Below are positions 1 through 8,584 of a stretch of DNA of 64,000 nt, piece by piece (position 1 is the stretch's first letter; each line of letters starts with the position of its first letter). The translations under genes were made by a program, and so were the position numbers. The notes under the pieces are model-generated. The model was not told the origin of the DNA, searched no databases, and saw nothing but the letters and a program-made list of their open reading frames with translations. The stretch is from DAOOVD01 sp035369845 (GTDB taxonomy: Bacteria; Bacillota; Desulfotomaculia; Desulfotomaculales; Pelotomaculaceae), in contig DAOOVD010000001.1 of NCBI GenBank assembly GCA_035369845.1, positions 147,540 through 211,539 on the forward strand. The letters run 5' to 3'.

Positions 1-81
1 CTTCTAATATACAGGCGGGAAGATTTTATATACCTCAGTTCATATTTGAAGTTGCCGTCCCGGTTTGAGGGGGGTAAATGA
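1..81 (+). CDS. sigI: C-terminal end of probable RNA polymerase sigma factor SigI (partial)
   Basis: Frame 1 is open from the first base to a TGA at 79-81, giving 26 residues that include REDFIYLSSYLKL. The stop overlaps the next gene's start as ATGA, a classic translational-coupling arrangement. In spore formers the gene directly upstream of rsgI is normally sigI, whose protein ends in a region with aromatic and aliphatic residues like this. The identification rests mainly on that gene order, because only the tail is visible; another upstream gene is possible. Confidence 0.5.
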   Translation, partial: LLIYRREDFIYLSSYLKLPSRFEGGK

Positions 82-1127
82 TGGAATCGCGCGGATTGGT
101 GGTTAAGGCAAAAAAAAGATCCTGCATAGTAATCACGCCCGATGGCGAGTTCCGGGAAATTCCCGTGCCTGCGGGCGGTACGGCCGGGGTTGGACGGGAG
201 ATACCTTTAAAGTCGCCAAGGGTATTTCCCAGCATTAGATATTTGACGGTTGCCGCATGTCTACTGGTCTTCCTTTTTGCCGGACTGCTCAGCTTCAAGC
301 AGGCTCCGCCGGCTGCAGCCTATCTGACCATCGATATAAACCCCAGCATCGAACTGGCGGTGTCGGCGGACGGCAAAGTTATTTCCGCCCGCGGACTGAA
401 CGGCGACGGTGAGAGAATACTGGCCGAAATCAATGTTGAGAAGATGAACCTGCGTGACGCTGTTGAGCTGATTGTAGCCCAGGCTGTAACCGATCAGTAC
501 CTGAAGGAAGAAGACGACAACGTTATTTTGGCCACCCTTACGGTGGAAGAAGGAGCTGAGCCGCTGGTCAGCCTCGACTCCATATATGACGCCATCAAAA
601 GCCAGGTGGAACCGAAAAACATCGACACAGAAGTTATAATCGAACCGGTAAAACCCGGGTTGCGCCAGGAGGCAGAAAAGTCAGGAATCTCAACCGGCAG
701 GTACTTCCTTTTCTTAAAATCCGGGGAGAAGGGTATTCCGGTAAGCGTCGGGGAAATTGCCGCTGAGAGTTTGGGCAAGCTGGAAAAGGCGAAAAGAGTC
801 ACTTTTACCGAGCTCTTTGACGAGGACGGCGAAAAGGTGAAATTAAAGCAGGCTGGTGACGCCAGACCTTTAATCAAGGGCATCTATGCAGGACGCCGGC
901 GGGAAAATTCCGGAGCGGAGAAAGAAGGCAATCCGCCTGAAACCGGGAAGCAGAACGGCGGAAGAAAAAGCGGAACGGAGGAACAAACCGGGAAAAAGGA
1001 AAGAGAAGACGGGAAGGATGCTGAGAGAGGCCTGCGCACGGAGCGGGGTAAAAAAGTCGATAAAAATGATAAAAACCAGAACAGTGGTACCGATAGAAAT
1101 GAAAAAATCCAGCGTCGCAGTGAGTAA
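78..1127 (+). CDS. rsgI: RsgI-type anti-sigma factor, membrane anchored
   Basis: The 349-residue protein has the RsgI layout. A short cytoplasmic N-terminal domain (about 1-50, with GLVVKAKKRSCIVITPDGEF) would bind SigI. One membrane segment follows at about 53-72. The conserved extracellular stretch after it starts with YLTIDINPSIEL (82-93). The last 75 residues are a very polar Lys/Glu/Arg/Gly tail with no carbohydrate-binding domain, unlike cellulosome-type RsgI proteins. The start at 78 is chosen because it overlaps the upstream stop as ATGA and follows GAGGGGGG; ATG at 81 is also possible and better spaced. It probably holds SigI inactive at the membrane until an envelope or stress signal releases it. 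Confidence 0.8.
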   Translation: MMESRGLVVKAKKRSCIVITPDGEFREIPVPAGGTAGVGREIPLKSPRVFPSIRYLTVAACLLVFLFAGLLSFKQAPPAAAYLTIDINPSIELAVSADGKVISARGLNGDGERILAEINVEKMNLRDAVELIVAQAVTDQYLKEEDDNVILATLTVEEGAEPLVSLDSIYDAIKSQVEPKNIDTEVIIEPVKPGLRQEAEKSGISTGRYFLFLKSGEKGIPVSVGEIAAESLGKLEKAKRVTFTELFDEDGEKVKLKQAGDARPLIKGIYAGRRRENSGAEKEGNPPETGKQNGGRKSGTEEQTGKKEREDGKDAERGLRTERGKKVDKNDKNQNSGTDRNEKIQRRSE

Positions 1128-1247
1128 CTGGTGGGCGGCGCAAGATCAGGACAGGCGGCATCACCGAAACTAAAGCGCCGGGCCGGTGCCGTGAAAAGCG
1201 AAGACGGTCCGGCATATATCTTTACTCTTCCGCAACACTAAAAAAAT

Positions 1248-1265
1248 GTTGGCCGGATGACCAAC
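1248..1265 (-). terminator. Second terminator-like hairpin after the tandem riboswitches
   Basis: Read on the minus strand, GTTGG and CCAAC form a 5-bp stem around an 8-nt loop and are followed by ATTTTTTT (1240-1247). It lies about 35 nt downstream of the stronger minus-strand terminator at 1301-1334. On the plus strand there is no T-run, so it does not obviously end rsgI. Confidence 0.45.
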
Positions 1266-1288
1266 AAAGTAGAAAGGGGGGTTTTCTA

Positions 1289-1334
1289 CAAAAAATATAA
1301 CGGGCAAACCCTATGCGAATGGAGTTTGGCCCGG
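1289..1334 (-). terminator. Intrinsic terminator after promoter-distal Moco-type aptamer
   Basis: On the minus strand CGGGCCAAACTCC pairs with GGGTTTGCCCG (arms 1322-1334 and 1301-1311) to give a strong hairpin, followed by TTATATTTTTT at 1289-1300. It lies 20 nt beyond the 3' end of the aptamer at 1355-1453, the spacing expected of a riboswitch expression platform. Confidence 0.7.
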
Positions 1335-1354
1335 AAAAACTTTGCCGAGATCCC

Positions 1355-1453
1355 ACTCTCCTTTTCGCAGTGGAAGGCACGCAGGTTTCCCGACGTACCC
1401 TGACGGCCGGCTGACCGTGGCTCGAAAGCTTTAGGTCATGCGGCTCGGAGAGT
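1355..1453 (-). ncRNA. Moco-family riboswitch aptamer, copy 1
   Basis: On the minus strand the element is closed by a perfect 7-bp helix, ACTCTCC with GGAGAGT. The 5' strand is followed by GAGCC, then a helix GCCG...CGGC with GACC/GGTC, then GGTACG pairing with CGTGCC, then TTCCACTGCGAAAAGGAG. This order and the GCC-TYCC...GRAAAGG 3' block match the molybdenum (or tungsten) cofactor RNA found upstream of E. coli moaA. The identification is by eye from remembered motif features. No gene on the minus strand follows it; rsgI occupies the downstream DNA on the opposite strand. Confidence 0.65.
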
Positions 1454-1520
1454 ATTTTGTATAAAAATGCTAAAAGCTTTGCCCGGTTTAAAAAGGACAA
1501 AGCTCTTACCCAAAAGCGCC

Positions 1521-1614
1521 TTCTCCTTTCCACACCGGGAGGCGCGGTGGTTTCCCGTCCGCACCCTATCGGCCTGGCCGCCGTACTTTGCTCAGGTGTG
1601 CCAGGCTCGGAGAA
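1521..1614 (-). ncRNA. Moco-family riboswitch aptamer, copy 2 (promoter-proximal)
   Basis: On the minus strand TTCTCC/GGAGAA closes the element. Then come CGAGCC, a perfect helix GCCTGGC/GCCAGGC, a helix GGTGCGG/CCGCGCC, and the block GCCTCCCGGTGTGGAAAGG, nearly the same as the E. coli moaA leader 3' block. Downstream, AAGAGCTTTG and CAAAGCTTTT can form a 10-bp stem (one mismatch or wobble) before a T-rich stretch, a likely first terminator. The unit begins 60 nt past the stop of the DUF441 gene, so DUF441 transcripts could read into it. Confidence 0.7.
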
Positions 1615-1673
1615 TTCACTTACTTATTCAACTTCAAAAGACGATTTCCTGCCTGGTTGTCAAATTTTTTTCG

Positions 1674-2147
1674 TCAACGGAAAAAACCGGCCGCCTGAAG
1701 CAATACCGTCGTCACAGCGGCAGCCATAACCGGCCCGCATGGTGTGCCGCGCATGAAAAAAATCCCGAGCACCGTTCCCAAGGTCATGCCGAATATTATC
1801 TCCGGACTCGTATTCATCAGGGCGAGTCCGTCTCCGTTCAGCCTGGTGGCCAGAGCCCCTGCCGCCACGGCGATGATGCCTTTGACCGAAGCTACCGACT
1901 GCAGGTCTTCCCCGGTAAGTTTTTCAGTAGCTATCGGAGCAAGAATGTGAAGCATGAGCAGGACAAGCCCTGTTTCCAGACCGCGCTTTTCAAGGAGAGG
2001 CAGCAGGACATGGTCGAGGTTGAAATATTTCAGACTCAGGAGGATGCAGGAGGAAGTGACCACGAGGTTCGACCGTCCAAAGATGCCCAGGAAAAGGAGC
2101 GTAATTAAAATCAATTCAGGGGGGGTTATCCAGGAGTAGCCGCCCAA
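1674..2147 (-). CDS. DUF441 (UPF0756) family membrane protein
   Basis: The 157-residue protein is almost entirely hydrophobic with about four membrane segments and matches the DUF441/UPF0756 family in length and sequence order. Family hallmarks include a central HILAPIATEKLTGEDL segment, AAGALATRLNGDGLALM and a C-terminal GTPCGPVMAAAVTTVLLQ, like Bacillus YtwI. The function of the family is unknown. The gene is convergent with rsgI and stands alone on its strand, with the two Moco-type RNAs following it. No other family was considered likely. Confidence 0.8.
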   Translation of the reverse strand: MGGYSWITPPELILITLLFLGIFGRSNLVVTSSCILLSLKYFNLDHVLLPLLEKRGLETGLVLLMLHILAPIATEKLTGEDLQSVASVKGIIAVAAGALATRLNGDGLALMNTSPEIIFGMTLGTVLGIFFMRGTPCGPVMAAAVTTVLLQAAGFFR

Positions 2148-2355
2148 ACCGGATCACTCCGCCGGTATTTCATGCAAAAGGTGCCAAACGAAGAGCTGAT
2201 GACTGCTACTGATAATTTATGCCTGAAGGGCCGCTTTATTACATTCCGGACCCGGCATAATCTTCTGTTTCCGGCCAAATTTCAAATATTCAGAAGGTTT
2301 TTTTAAAGGAAGCGGGAATAAATAAAATTTAAAAAATGATACAGGAGGGAAATGA

Positions 2356-2757
2356 ATGGCGGAGGAATTAAGAGCGGGTATCAAAGGGGAGGCTGCCGAC
2401 CGGGTGACCGATCAAAACACCGCGGTTGCTTACGGAAACACCGTGGTAAATGTTTATGCTTCTCCCGCAATGATCGGGCTGATGGAAAAAGCCGCCCTTG
2501 AGTCTGTCCTGCCGTATTTGGCGGAAGGGATGACCACCGTGGGCACGAGGTTTGATGTCAAGCACCTGGCGGCCACGCCGGTGGGTATGAACGTCGTGGC
2601 GCGCTCGACCCTCGTCGAGGTGGACGGAAAGAGGCTTCTTTTCGAAGTGGAAGCGTATGACGATGCGGAGATAATCGGAAAAGGCGTTCACGAGCGGTTT
2701 ATCGTCAAGCTGGAAGGTTTTCTCAAAAGGACGCAAGCAAAAACGGCAAAAAGTTGA
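2356..2757 (+). CDS. Hot-dog fold thioesterase, fluoroacetyl-CoA thioesterase (FlK)-like
   Basis: The 133-residue protein has the size and pattern of single hot-dog-domain acyl-CoA thioesterases of the FlK-like group. It shows VNVYASPAMIGLMEKAALE near residue 35 followed by the TVGTRFDVKHLAATPVGM segment and the GKGVHERFIV strand, in which H is the usual conserved residue. It probably hydrolyses an acyl-CoA, or clears a toxic or stalled CoA thioester, in the cytoplasm; the substrate cannot be read. A clear AGGAGGG site precedes the ATG. A separate small gene follows after 60 bp. Confidence 0.75.
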   Translation: MAEELRAGIKGEAADRVTDQNTAVAYGNTVVNVYASPAMIGLMEKAALESVLPYLAEGMTTVGTRFDVKHLAATPVGMNVVARSTLVEVDGKRLLFEVEAYDDAEIIGKGVHERFIVKLEGFLKRTQAKTAKS

Positions 2758-2818
2758 TGAGATTCTCTGGTATAATTAATTGTGGTAAAGCATAATTCTT
2801 CGGTGGGGTGAGCATCCC

Positions 2819-3034
2819 GTGACAGTCAAGCTTTTTGTCAGGACGGAAACCAAAAAAGGGGTGAACAAGGATATAGTGAAAATTACATGGGGTGCCGTGA
2901 ACAACGCCGGGAGGATTTTTTATTCCAATACGGAATTGATGAGTGTGGAGGACTTCAACAAGTTCAAAGAGCTGTTTGCGACAGTCGGTCTGGATGACGA
3001 AAAACGATTGGATACCGGCCGCGCTTTTTATTAG
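2819..3034 (+). CDS. Hypothetical small protein, 71 aa
   Basis: The reading frame starts with GTG 5-6 bases after GGTGGGGTG. The product is soluble and mixed in charge, with no membrane segment and no motif I recognise; it contains TWGAVNNAGRIFYSN and ends RLDTGRAFY. A TATAAT-like box at 2770-2775 lies upstream. It is followed closely by the phosphoesterase gene, so the two are probably co-transcribed. Codon use resembles its neighbours. Confidence 0.55.
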   Translation: MTVKLFVRTETKKGVNKDIVKITWGAVNNAGRIFYSNTELMSVEDFNKFKELFATVGLDDEKRLDTGRAFY

Positions 3035-3087
3035 GCCTGCAAGGTGTGGTTGCCGTCGGTTGAACAGACGGCGGGAGGGGTTGTTCT

Positions 3088-3882
3088 ATGCGTATGGTTT
3101 ACCTCAGCGATACACATATTCAGAACGGCAGGCCGGACAACCGTAAAGACAATTTTTTTGAAGCTATTTTCAAAAAGCTGTCGGAAGTGGTCGATCTCTG
3201 CCGGCAGCTTAATGTTGATATTCTCATCCACGGGGGTGATGTGTTCGACAATCCTCACCCAGATCAGAGGTCGCTGGAGTTGTTTCAGTGGTTTGTCAGA
3301 GAGTTGAGCCTGCCCGTTTATTGCGTTGCCGGCAACCACGACCTTGTTGAACAGAGACTGGAAAGCCTCGAAGAAACCGCTCTCGGGCGTCTTTCCGGAG
3401 ATTTGGCGATCAAACTGCTGCAGCCCGGGGAGAAGGTATACTTCCATAACGGCACTTTCGTTGTTCAACTCAGCGGTCAGCATTTCTACGGCGGCATGGA
3501 CAAACAAAAAAGGAGCAGTGACTACGTTGTTGAAAAGAAACACTGCGATCTGGCTGTCCACGTTGTGCACGGCATGCTTCTGCCCAGGGCTTTTTCCGAC
3601 CGGGTTTACTGCACCTTGATTTCCGAGGTGGCCGGCACTGAAGCCGACTTCACGCTGGGCGCGCATGCCCATCTGGGCTATCACGAAATCGTCGGCAACA
3701 AGTTTTTTTTAAACCCCGGTGCGCTGGCGCGCCTTACCAACCTGAGAAAGGAACTTGTCCGCAGGCCCCAGATATTATACATGGAATTGGCCGCAAAGCC
3801 CGCTTACAGGTTTATTGCCCTGAAATCAGCCCGGCCCGGCGAAGAAGTGATGAATATAAAAGAAATAAACGAAAATTGTTAG
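3088..3882 (+). CDS. Metallophosphoesterase, SbcD/Mre11-like fold
   Basis: The 264-residue protein has the calcineurin-like phosphoesterase motifs in order: LSDTHI (6-11, DxH), HGGDVFDN (about 48-55, GD), AGNHDLVEQR (about 80, GNHD), VVHGMLLPRA (about 155) and LGAHAHLG (about 191, GxH-type, here with Ala for Gly). This is a two-metal site. It resembles the nuclease domain of SbcD but lacks the capping domain, so the substrate could be a nucleic acid or a phosphodiester. The ATG follows GGGAGGGG. The nearby addAB genes suggest, but do not prove, a DNA role. Confidence 0.8.
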   Translation: MRMVYLSDTHIQNGRPDNRKDNFFEAIFKKLSEVVDLCRQLNVDILIHGGDVFDNPHPDQRSLELFQWFVRELSLPVYCVAGNHDLVEQRLESLEETALGRLSGDLAIKLLQPGEKVYFHNGTFVVQLSGQHFYGGMDKQKRSSDYVVEKKHCDLAVHVVHGMLLPRAFSDRVYCTLISEVAGTEADFTLGAHAHLGYHEIVGNKFFLNPGALARLTNLRKELVRRPQILYMELAAKPAYRFIALKSARPGEEVMNIKEINENC

Positions 3883-3967
3883 CACAGCAGCTTGCTGCAG
3901 AGGCAGCGGCAGTTGCCGGCATGGTTGTTTGACGGTTTTCCGGATGCCGTGACGGCATGAACCGTTC

Positions 3968-4900
3968 CTAGCGGCCCAAAAAATCGCCTCTGTTAAGACG
4001 GATCTTGCCGCCCCACTCGGCGGCAGGCATTTTTTCGCGCCCGACCCGAATCGTTTTCAGCTTGAGGACTCCCCTGCCGGTAGCTACGACCGGATCTTCG
4101 CCGGAAACTGCGTCCACCACCTCCCCCGGTACCGCTCCGGCGGCTGAAATGCGTTCGTCCGGCAGGAATGCCTCAAGTACCACTATTTTTTCTCCGCGAA
4201 AGGTTGTCCCCGCACCGGGAAAAGGCATGCTTCCCCTGACAAGGTTGTAAATGTTGCCGGCAGGCTGCCGCCAGTCGATTACCGTATCCTTTTCCTTCAG
4301 CACCGGCTGGTAGGAAGCCAGGCGGCTGTCTTGCGGAATGCGCGGGGCGCGGCCCTCTTTGATTAACCTTACTGCTTCGGCAGTGAGCCTCACTCCCAGA
4401 GGGTATAGCTTGTTGTAGTACAGGGTGACTGTATTGTCTTCAGGTTCTATCGGCACCTTTTCCTGAAGGATAATGTCCCCGGTGTCCACGCCCTCATCAA
4501 TATAATGGATGGTAACACCTGTTTCCTTTTCGCCGCATATGATCGCCCAGGCGATAGCATTGCCCCCGCGGTATTTAGGGAGTATGGACGGATGATAATT
4601 GATGCCGCCGAGAGGAGCCAGATCGATCACTTCTTTCGGTACAAAGTCGGTGACGAAGACCAGCACAAGCAGATCGGGAGCCAGATCCTTTACCCACCGG
4701 CGAACTTCCGGGTCGCGCAGCCGTCCGGGCTGAAGAAGCGGCAAGCCTTTTTCCAGAACCAACTCTTTAAAGGGGTTGGTTTTTTTTGCACCGGTGACGT
4801 CCGGTACGGTTACAGCCCCCACTATGTTTTCCCCCTGGTTGATCAAGGTTTGCAGGCAGTCCCTGCCGAAAGGCGCCTGTCCTATCACAAGGATTCGCAT
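3968..4900 (-). CDS. Methionyl-tRNA formyltransferase-family protein
   Basis: The 310-residue protein begins MRILVIGQAPFGRD and carries the formyltransferase core NYHPSILPKYRGGNAIAW (about residues 108-125), with the catalytic Asn-His and the SLLP-type loop, followed by HYIDEGVDTGDI. A C-terminal OB-like domain follows (FRGEKIVVLEA). It uses 10-formyl-tetrahydrofolate. The HPS in place of the usual HAS/HGS and the context (no def or rsmB nearby) leave open a specialised formyltransferase and not the housekeeping Fmt. The start at 4900 is chosen for the GGGAGG 7 bases upstream; the longer open frame to 5356 runs into addB and has no support. Confidence 0.75.
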   Translation of the reverse strand: MRILVIGQAPFGRDCLQTLINQGENIVGAVTVPDVTGAKKTNPFKELVLEKGLPLLQPGRLRDPEVRRWVKDLAPDLLVLVFVTDFVPKEVIDLAPLGGINYHPSILPKYRGGNAIAWAIICGEKETGVTIHYIDEGVDTGDIILQEKVPIEPEDNTVTLYYNKLYPLGVRLTAEAVRLIKEGRAPRIPQDSRLASYQPVLKEKDTVIDWRQPAGNIYNLVRGSMPFPGAGTTFRGEKIVVLEAFLPDERISAAGAVPGEVVDAVSGEDPVVATGRGVLKLKTIRVGREKMPAAEWGGKIRLNRGDFLGR

Positions 4901-5040
4901 CTGTTCGCCTCCCAGGTTTTTGCTTTTGATGGCGTAAAATTCTTCATAAATCCCCAAAACCCTTTTTTTATTGAAGCTGAGGCTTGCCACGGCAAAGCCG
5001 CAAGCCGGCGGGCGATTTGTTGGAGAGAACTGAGAGGATT

Positions 5041-5070
5041 TTGACGGTTTGGCTGGAAACTGGTTATTGT
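5041..5070 (+). promoter_or_regulatory. Candidate sigma-A promoter for addB-addA
   Basis: TTGACG at 5041-5046 is separated by 18 bp from TATTGT at 5065-5070, about 28 bp before the addB start codon. The region lies between the divergent formyltransferase and addB genes. Confidence 0.45.
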
Positions 5071-5098
5071 ATAAATAATTGCAGGGGGTTAACAAATT

Positions 5099-8000
5099 TT
5101 GGGTCTTCGTTTCATCATTGGCCGGGCCGGCACCGGAAAGACACACATCTGCCTGGAGGCCGTGCGGGAAGAACTGGCGGCGCGCCGCGAAGGGCCCCCG
5201 CTGATAATTCTTGTGCCGGAGCAGGCCACGTTTCAAATGGAGTATTCCCTGGCCGCCACACCCGGCCTGAAAGGGTTCATCCGGGCCCAGGTGCTGAGTT
5301 TCAGACGCCTGGCCCACCGGGTGCTGCAGGAAGTGGGTGGCGCTGCCCGCTCTCATATCGGAGAACTCGGAAAGAGAATGTTGCTGCGCCGCTTGCTTGA
5401 ACGAAGAAGGCGGGAACTGAAGATTTTCAATCGCAGTGCAAACCTTCCCGGCTTTTCCGACACGGTTGCCGGTATCCTGGGGGAAATGAAAACTTACTGC
5501 ATAAGTCCGGATGAGCTTGCCGCAGTTTCTTCATTCCTGCATGGCGGGGAGGAGACCGGCTCGCTTGCCCGAAAGCTGGACGATTTGCGCCTGCTGTACG
5601 TTGATTTGGAATCCTGCCTGGCCGGCCGTTTTACCGATCCGGACGACTACCTCAACCTGCTGGCCGATCGTCTGGAGTATTCCCCGTCAGTCAGGAATGC
5701 GGTGGTTTGGGTTGACGGTTTTTCCGGTTTTACTCCGCAGGAGTACCGGGTGCTGGCGGCTCTGCTGCGCACCGCCGGCCGGGTCAATATAACCCTGTGC
5801 GCCGACCTTGCTTCTCTGAGCGGGAGCAGCGATGAGACCGATCTTTTTTACCCTGTCCGGGAAACATACGACCGTCTCTGTGAGGCAGCCGCCCGGGAAC
5901 TGGTACCCGTTGAAAGGCCGCTCGTTCTTGATTGTGAAACGCCGCCACGTTTTAAGAGCCGGCAGATAGCTTTTCTGGAAAAAAACTTCTTCAACCATGG
6001 CGCCGTTGGTTCCCATGCCTTGCCCGGCGGAGGAGTCTTCCTGGCGGCGGCGGCAAACCCGACGGCGGAAGTCGAAGGTGTCGCCCGCGAGATAACGGCG
6101 CTTTGCCGGGACAGGGGATACCGCTACCGGGACATAGTGGTGCTTTTAAGAGATCTCGGTTCTTATGCCCACCTTATATCGAGCATTTTTGCCGATCACG
6201 GCATACCAGTATTTATAGACCAAAAACGTCCGGTGATGCACCATCCGGTGGTGGAACTGATCCGATCCGCTCTCGAGGCGGCGGCGAAGGAATGGTCCTT
6301 CGAATCCGTGTTCCGTTACCTCAAGACGGATTTGATCCCTCTTTCCAGGGAAGATGTAGATGTTCTGGAAAACTACGTGCTTGCCCACGGCATCCGGGGA
6401 AGCAGGTGGACTGATGAAAAACCCTGGGATTACCGCAGGAGCCTGACTCTGGAGGAAGATACCGCCGTCTCCGGGCGAAAAGCGGAAGATCTGACGGAGA
6501 TCAACCGGATCAGGCGACAGGCCGCTGCAGCGCTGCATCTTTTCCAGCAGGAGCTGACACGGGCCGTAAATGTCCGGGACATGACGGCTGCCGTTTTCAA
6601 CCTGCTGGACAGGCTTGAGGCCAGCAAACGGCTGGAGGCGTGGAGCCTGCTGGCGGAAAAGGAAGGCCGGCTTGAGGCGGCCCGCGAGCACGCCCAGGTA
6701 TGGGACGGTATAACCGGCCTTCTGGACCAGGTTGTGGAGTCGCTTGGGGACGAAACTCTGACTCTTCAGGAATACGCTGCGATTTTGGATGCCGGTTTTG
6801 AGAGTTTGCGGCTGGGATTGATTCCCCCGGGGCTCGATTTGGTTTTGGCAGGTTCCCTCGACAGGTCGCGAAGCCCGGAAGCAAAGGCGGCCTTTCTCAT
6901 GGGTGTCAGTGACGGCGTGCTGCCGGCAAGAGTTGTTGACAAGGGTATTTTTTCTGAAGCGGAAAGGGAACTGTTGGGAAAGTTCGGTCTCAAACTGGCG
7001 CCCGGAAGCCGCAGGAGAACATTTGACGAGCAGTATCTTGTCTACATAGCTCTTACCCGCGCCTCCGAGCGGCTGTACATAAGCTACCCGCTGGCGGACG
7101 AAGAAGGCGGGGCTGTCATGCCTTCCCCGGCGGTATCCAGGCTGAAGGAACTGCTGCCCGGTGTGGAGGAACGGGTTTGGCCGGTGGAGCCGGAGGGTGC
7201 CACAGCGGCCGGTGATCTGGAATTTGTATCCAACCCCCGCCGCTCTCTGTCCTACCTCGCCGCCCGTCTGCGGGAACTGAAGGCCGGCCGCCCCGTATAC
7301 CCGCTGTGGTTCGATGTCTATTCCTGGTTTGCGGGGGGGGAATACCGGGCTGAATGCGCACGCGTACTCTCCGGCTTGTTCCATAGCAACCGTGAAGCCA
7401 GGCTTTCTTCAGGACTGGGGCGGAGACTTTACGGCACACCCTTGAAGACGAGTGTCTCGGGGATTGAAAAATTTCACGCCTGCCCTTTTGCCCATTTTCT
7501 GTCATACGGGCTCAAGCTGCGGGAACGTCCCGTATTCAGGCTGGGAGCTCCCGATTTGGGCCAGTTTCTTCACGCCGCCCTGAAGCTTTTCGGTGACAGG
7601 GTAGAAGAGTGCGGGCTTGACTGGGGCAATCTGGACCGGGAGGAGTGCCGCAGGCTGTCCGGCGAGGCGGTGGAGCTGCTGACGCCGCGCCTGTTAAACG
7701 AGATACTGCTCAGTTCGGCCCGCCACCGCTACCTTGCCGGGAAGATTAAAAATACCGTTCAGCAGGCCGCCATAGTTCTTGCCGAGCATTCAAGACGGGG
7801 AAAATTCCGGCCGGTTGGCCTGGAGCTTGCTTTCGGACCGGGCGGGGATCTGCCCGGGGTTGTGTTTGTTCTTGCCGATGGAAGTGAGATGCTCTTAACC
7901 GGACGGATCGACCGCATAGACGCCGCAGAAAGCGGGGATGGCATCTACCTGCGGGTGATTGATTACAAGTCAAGCAAGGTGAAGATAAGCCTTTCCGATA

Positions 8001-8584
8001 TATACCACGGGCTAAAACTGCAGATTCTGGCTTACCTTGAAGTCGCTCTCCAGCATGCCGAGGCTCTCGTTGGCAGGAGAGGGCTGCCGGGCGGCATTCT
8101 CTATTTTACGGTCAATGACCCCTTTATCAGCACCGGCGGGGTGGCGCTGCCTGAGGAAGAAATGGAAAAGAGAGTGTTGAAGGAATTCAGGATGACCGGC
8201 ATGGTCCTGGCGGATCCCGAGGTGGTGCGGTTGATGGACGGCAGCCGGGATGGAGACTCGTTCCTGATACCGGTGTATTTTAAGAGCGGTGGAGATATCG
8301 GTGCCCGTTCCGCTGTGCTGACCGTGAAACAATTCGGTCTGCTGCGGGCATATCTGCGCCGTTTGCTGATCTCTGCCGGAAGCGGCATCATAGACGGAGT
8401 TGTCGATATTTCTCCGTACAGGCAGGGGTCCTTGCGGTCCTGTCAGGCCTGTTTATACAAACCCGTCTGCCAGTTTGATATTTTGATCGACGGGAACACG
8501 TACCGCATCATCAAGGCGGAAGAAGCGGAAAAGATTTGGGACAGGATTACCGCGGCGGCCGGAGGTGAGAATGTTGAACGGTGA
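5099..8584 (+). CDS. addB: ATP-dependent helicase/nuclease subunit B (AddB)
   Basis: The 1161-residue protein is full length for AddB. It has an N-terminal Walker A (GRAGTGKTH, residues 8-16), a degenerate helicase body, and a C-terminal nuclease with VIDYKSSKVK near residue 955. Four cysteines of the iron-sulfur staple are visible: one in HACPFAHF near 793 and three in SCQACLYKPVC near 1115. With AddA it unwinds and resects double-strand DNA ends until a Chi site, loading RecA. The TTG start follows CAGGGGG. The end overlaps addA by 20 bp, so the two subunits are translationally coupled. Confidence 0.95.
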   Translation: MGLRFIIGRAGTGKTHICLEAVREELAARREGPPLIILVPEQATFQMEYSLAATPGLKGFIRAQVLSFRRLAHRVLQEVGGAARSHIGELGKRMLLRRLLERRRRELKIFNRSANLPGFSDTVAGILGEMKTYCISPDELAAVSSFLHGGEETGSLARKLDDLRLLYVDLESCLAGRFTDPDDYLNLLADRLEYSPSVRNAVVWVDGFSGFTPQEYRVLAALLRTAGRVNITLCADLASLSGSSDETDLFYPVRETYDRLCEAAARELVPVERPLVLDCETPPRFKSRQIAFLEKNFFNHGAVGSHALPGGGVFLAAAANPTAEVEGVAREITALCRDRGYRYRDIVVLLRDLGSYAHLISSIFADHGIPVFIDQKRPVMHHPVVELIRSALEAAAKEWSFESVFRYLKTDLIPLSREDVDVLENYVLAHGIRGSRWTDEKPWDYRRSLTLEEDTAVSGRKAEDLTEINRIRRQAAAALHLFQQELTRAVNVRDMTAAVFNLLDRLEASKRLEAWSLLAEKEGRLEAAREHAQVWDGITGLLDQVVESLGDETLTLQEYAAILDAGFESLRLGLIPPGLDLVLAGSLDRSRSPEAKAAFLMGVSDGVLPARVVDKGIFSEAERELLGKFGLKLAPGSRRRTFDEQYLVYIALTRASERLYISYPLADEEGGAVMPSPAVSRLKELLPGVEERVWPVEPEGATAAGDLEFVSNPRRSLSYLAARLRELKAGRPVYPLWFDVYSWFAGGEYRAECARVLSGLFHSNREARLSSGLGRRLYGTPLKTSVSGIEKFHACPFAHFLSYGLKLRERPVFRLGAPDLGQFLHAALKLFGDRVEECGLDWGNLDREECRRLSGEAVELLTPRLLNEILLSSARHRYLAGKIKNTVQQAAIVLAEHSRRGKFRPVGLELAFGPGGDLPGVVFVLADGSEMLLTGRIDRIDAAESGDGIYLRVIDYKSSKVKISLSDIYHGLKLQILAYLEVALQHAEALVGRRGLPGGILYFTVNDPFISTGGVALPEEEMEKRVLKEFRMTGMVLADPEVVRLMDGSRDGDSFLIPVYFKSGGDIGARSAVLTVKQFGLLRAYLRRLLISAGSGIIDGVVDISPYRQGSLRSCQACLYKPVCQFDILIDGNTYRIIKAEEAEKIWDRITAAAGGENVER

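Noticed and set aside
874..1533. Minus-strand frames that might be the target of the Moco-type riboswitches
   Set aside because: Frames at 874-1215 and 1222-1533 overlap rsgI or the aptamers themselves, lack ribosome binding sites, and have Arg/Pro/Phe-biased composition with no known domain.
6146..7384. A 412-residue minus-strand frame inside addB
   Set aside because: Shadow of addB; composition is Arg/Pro/Gln rich as expected for antisense of GC-rich genes.
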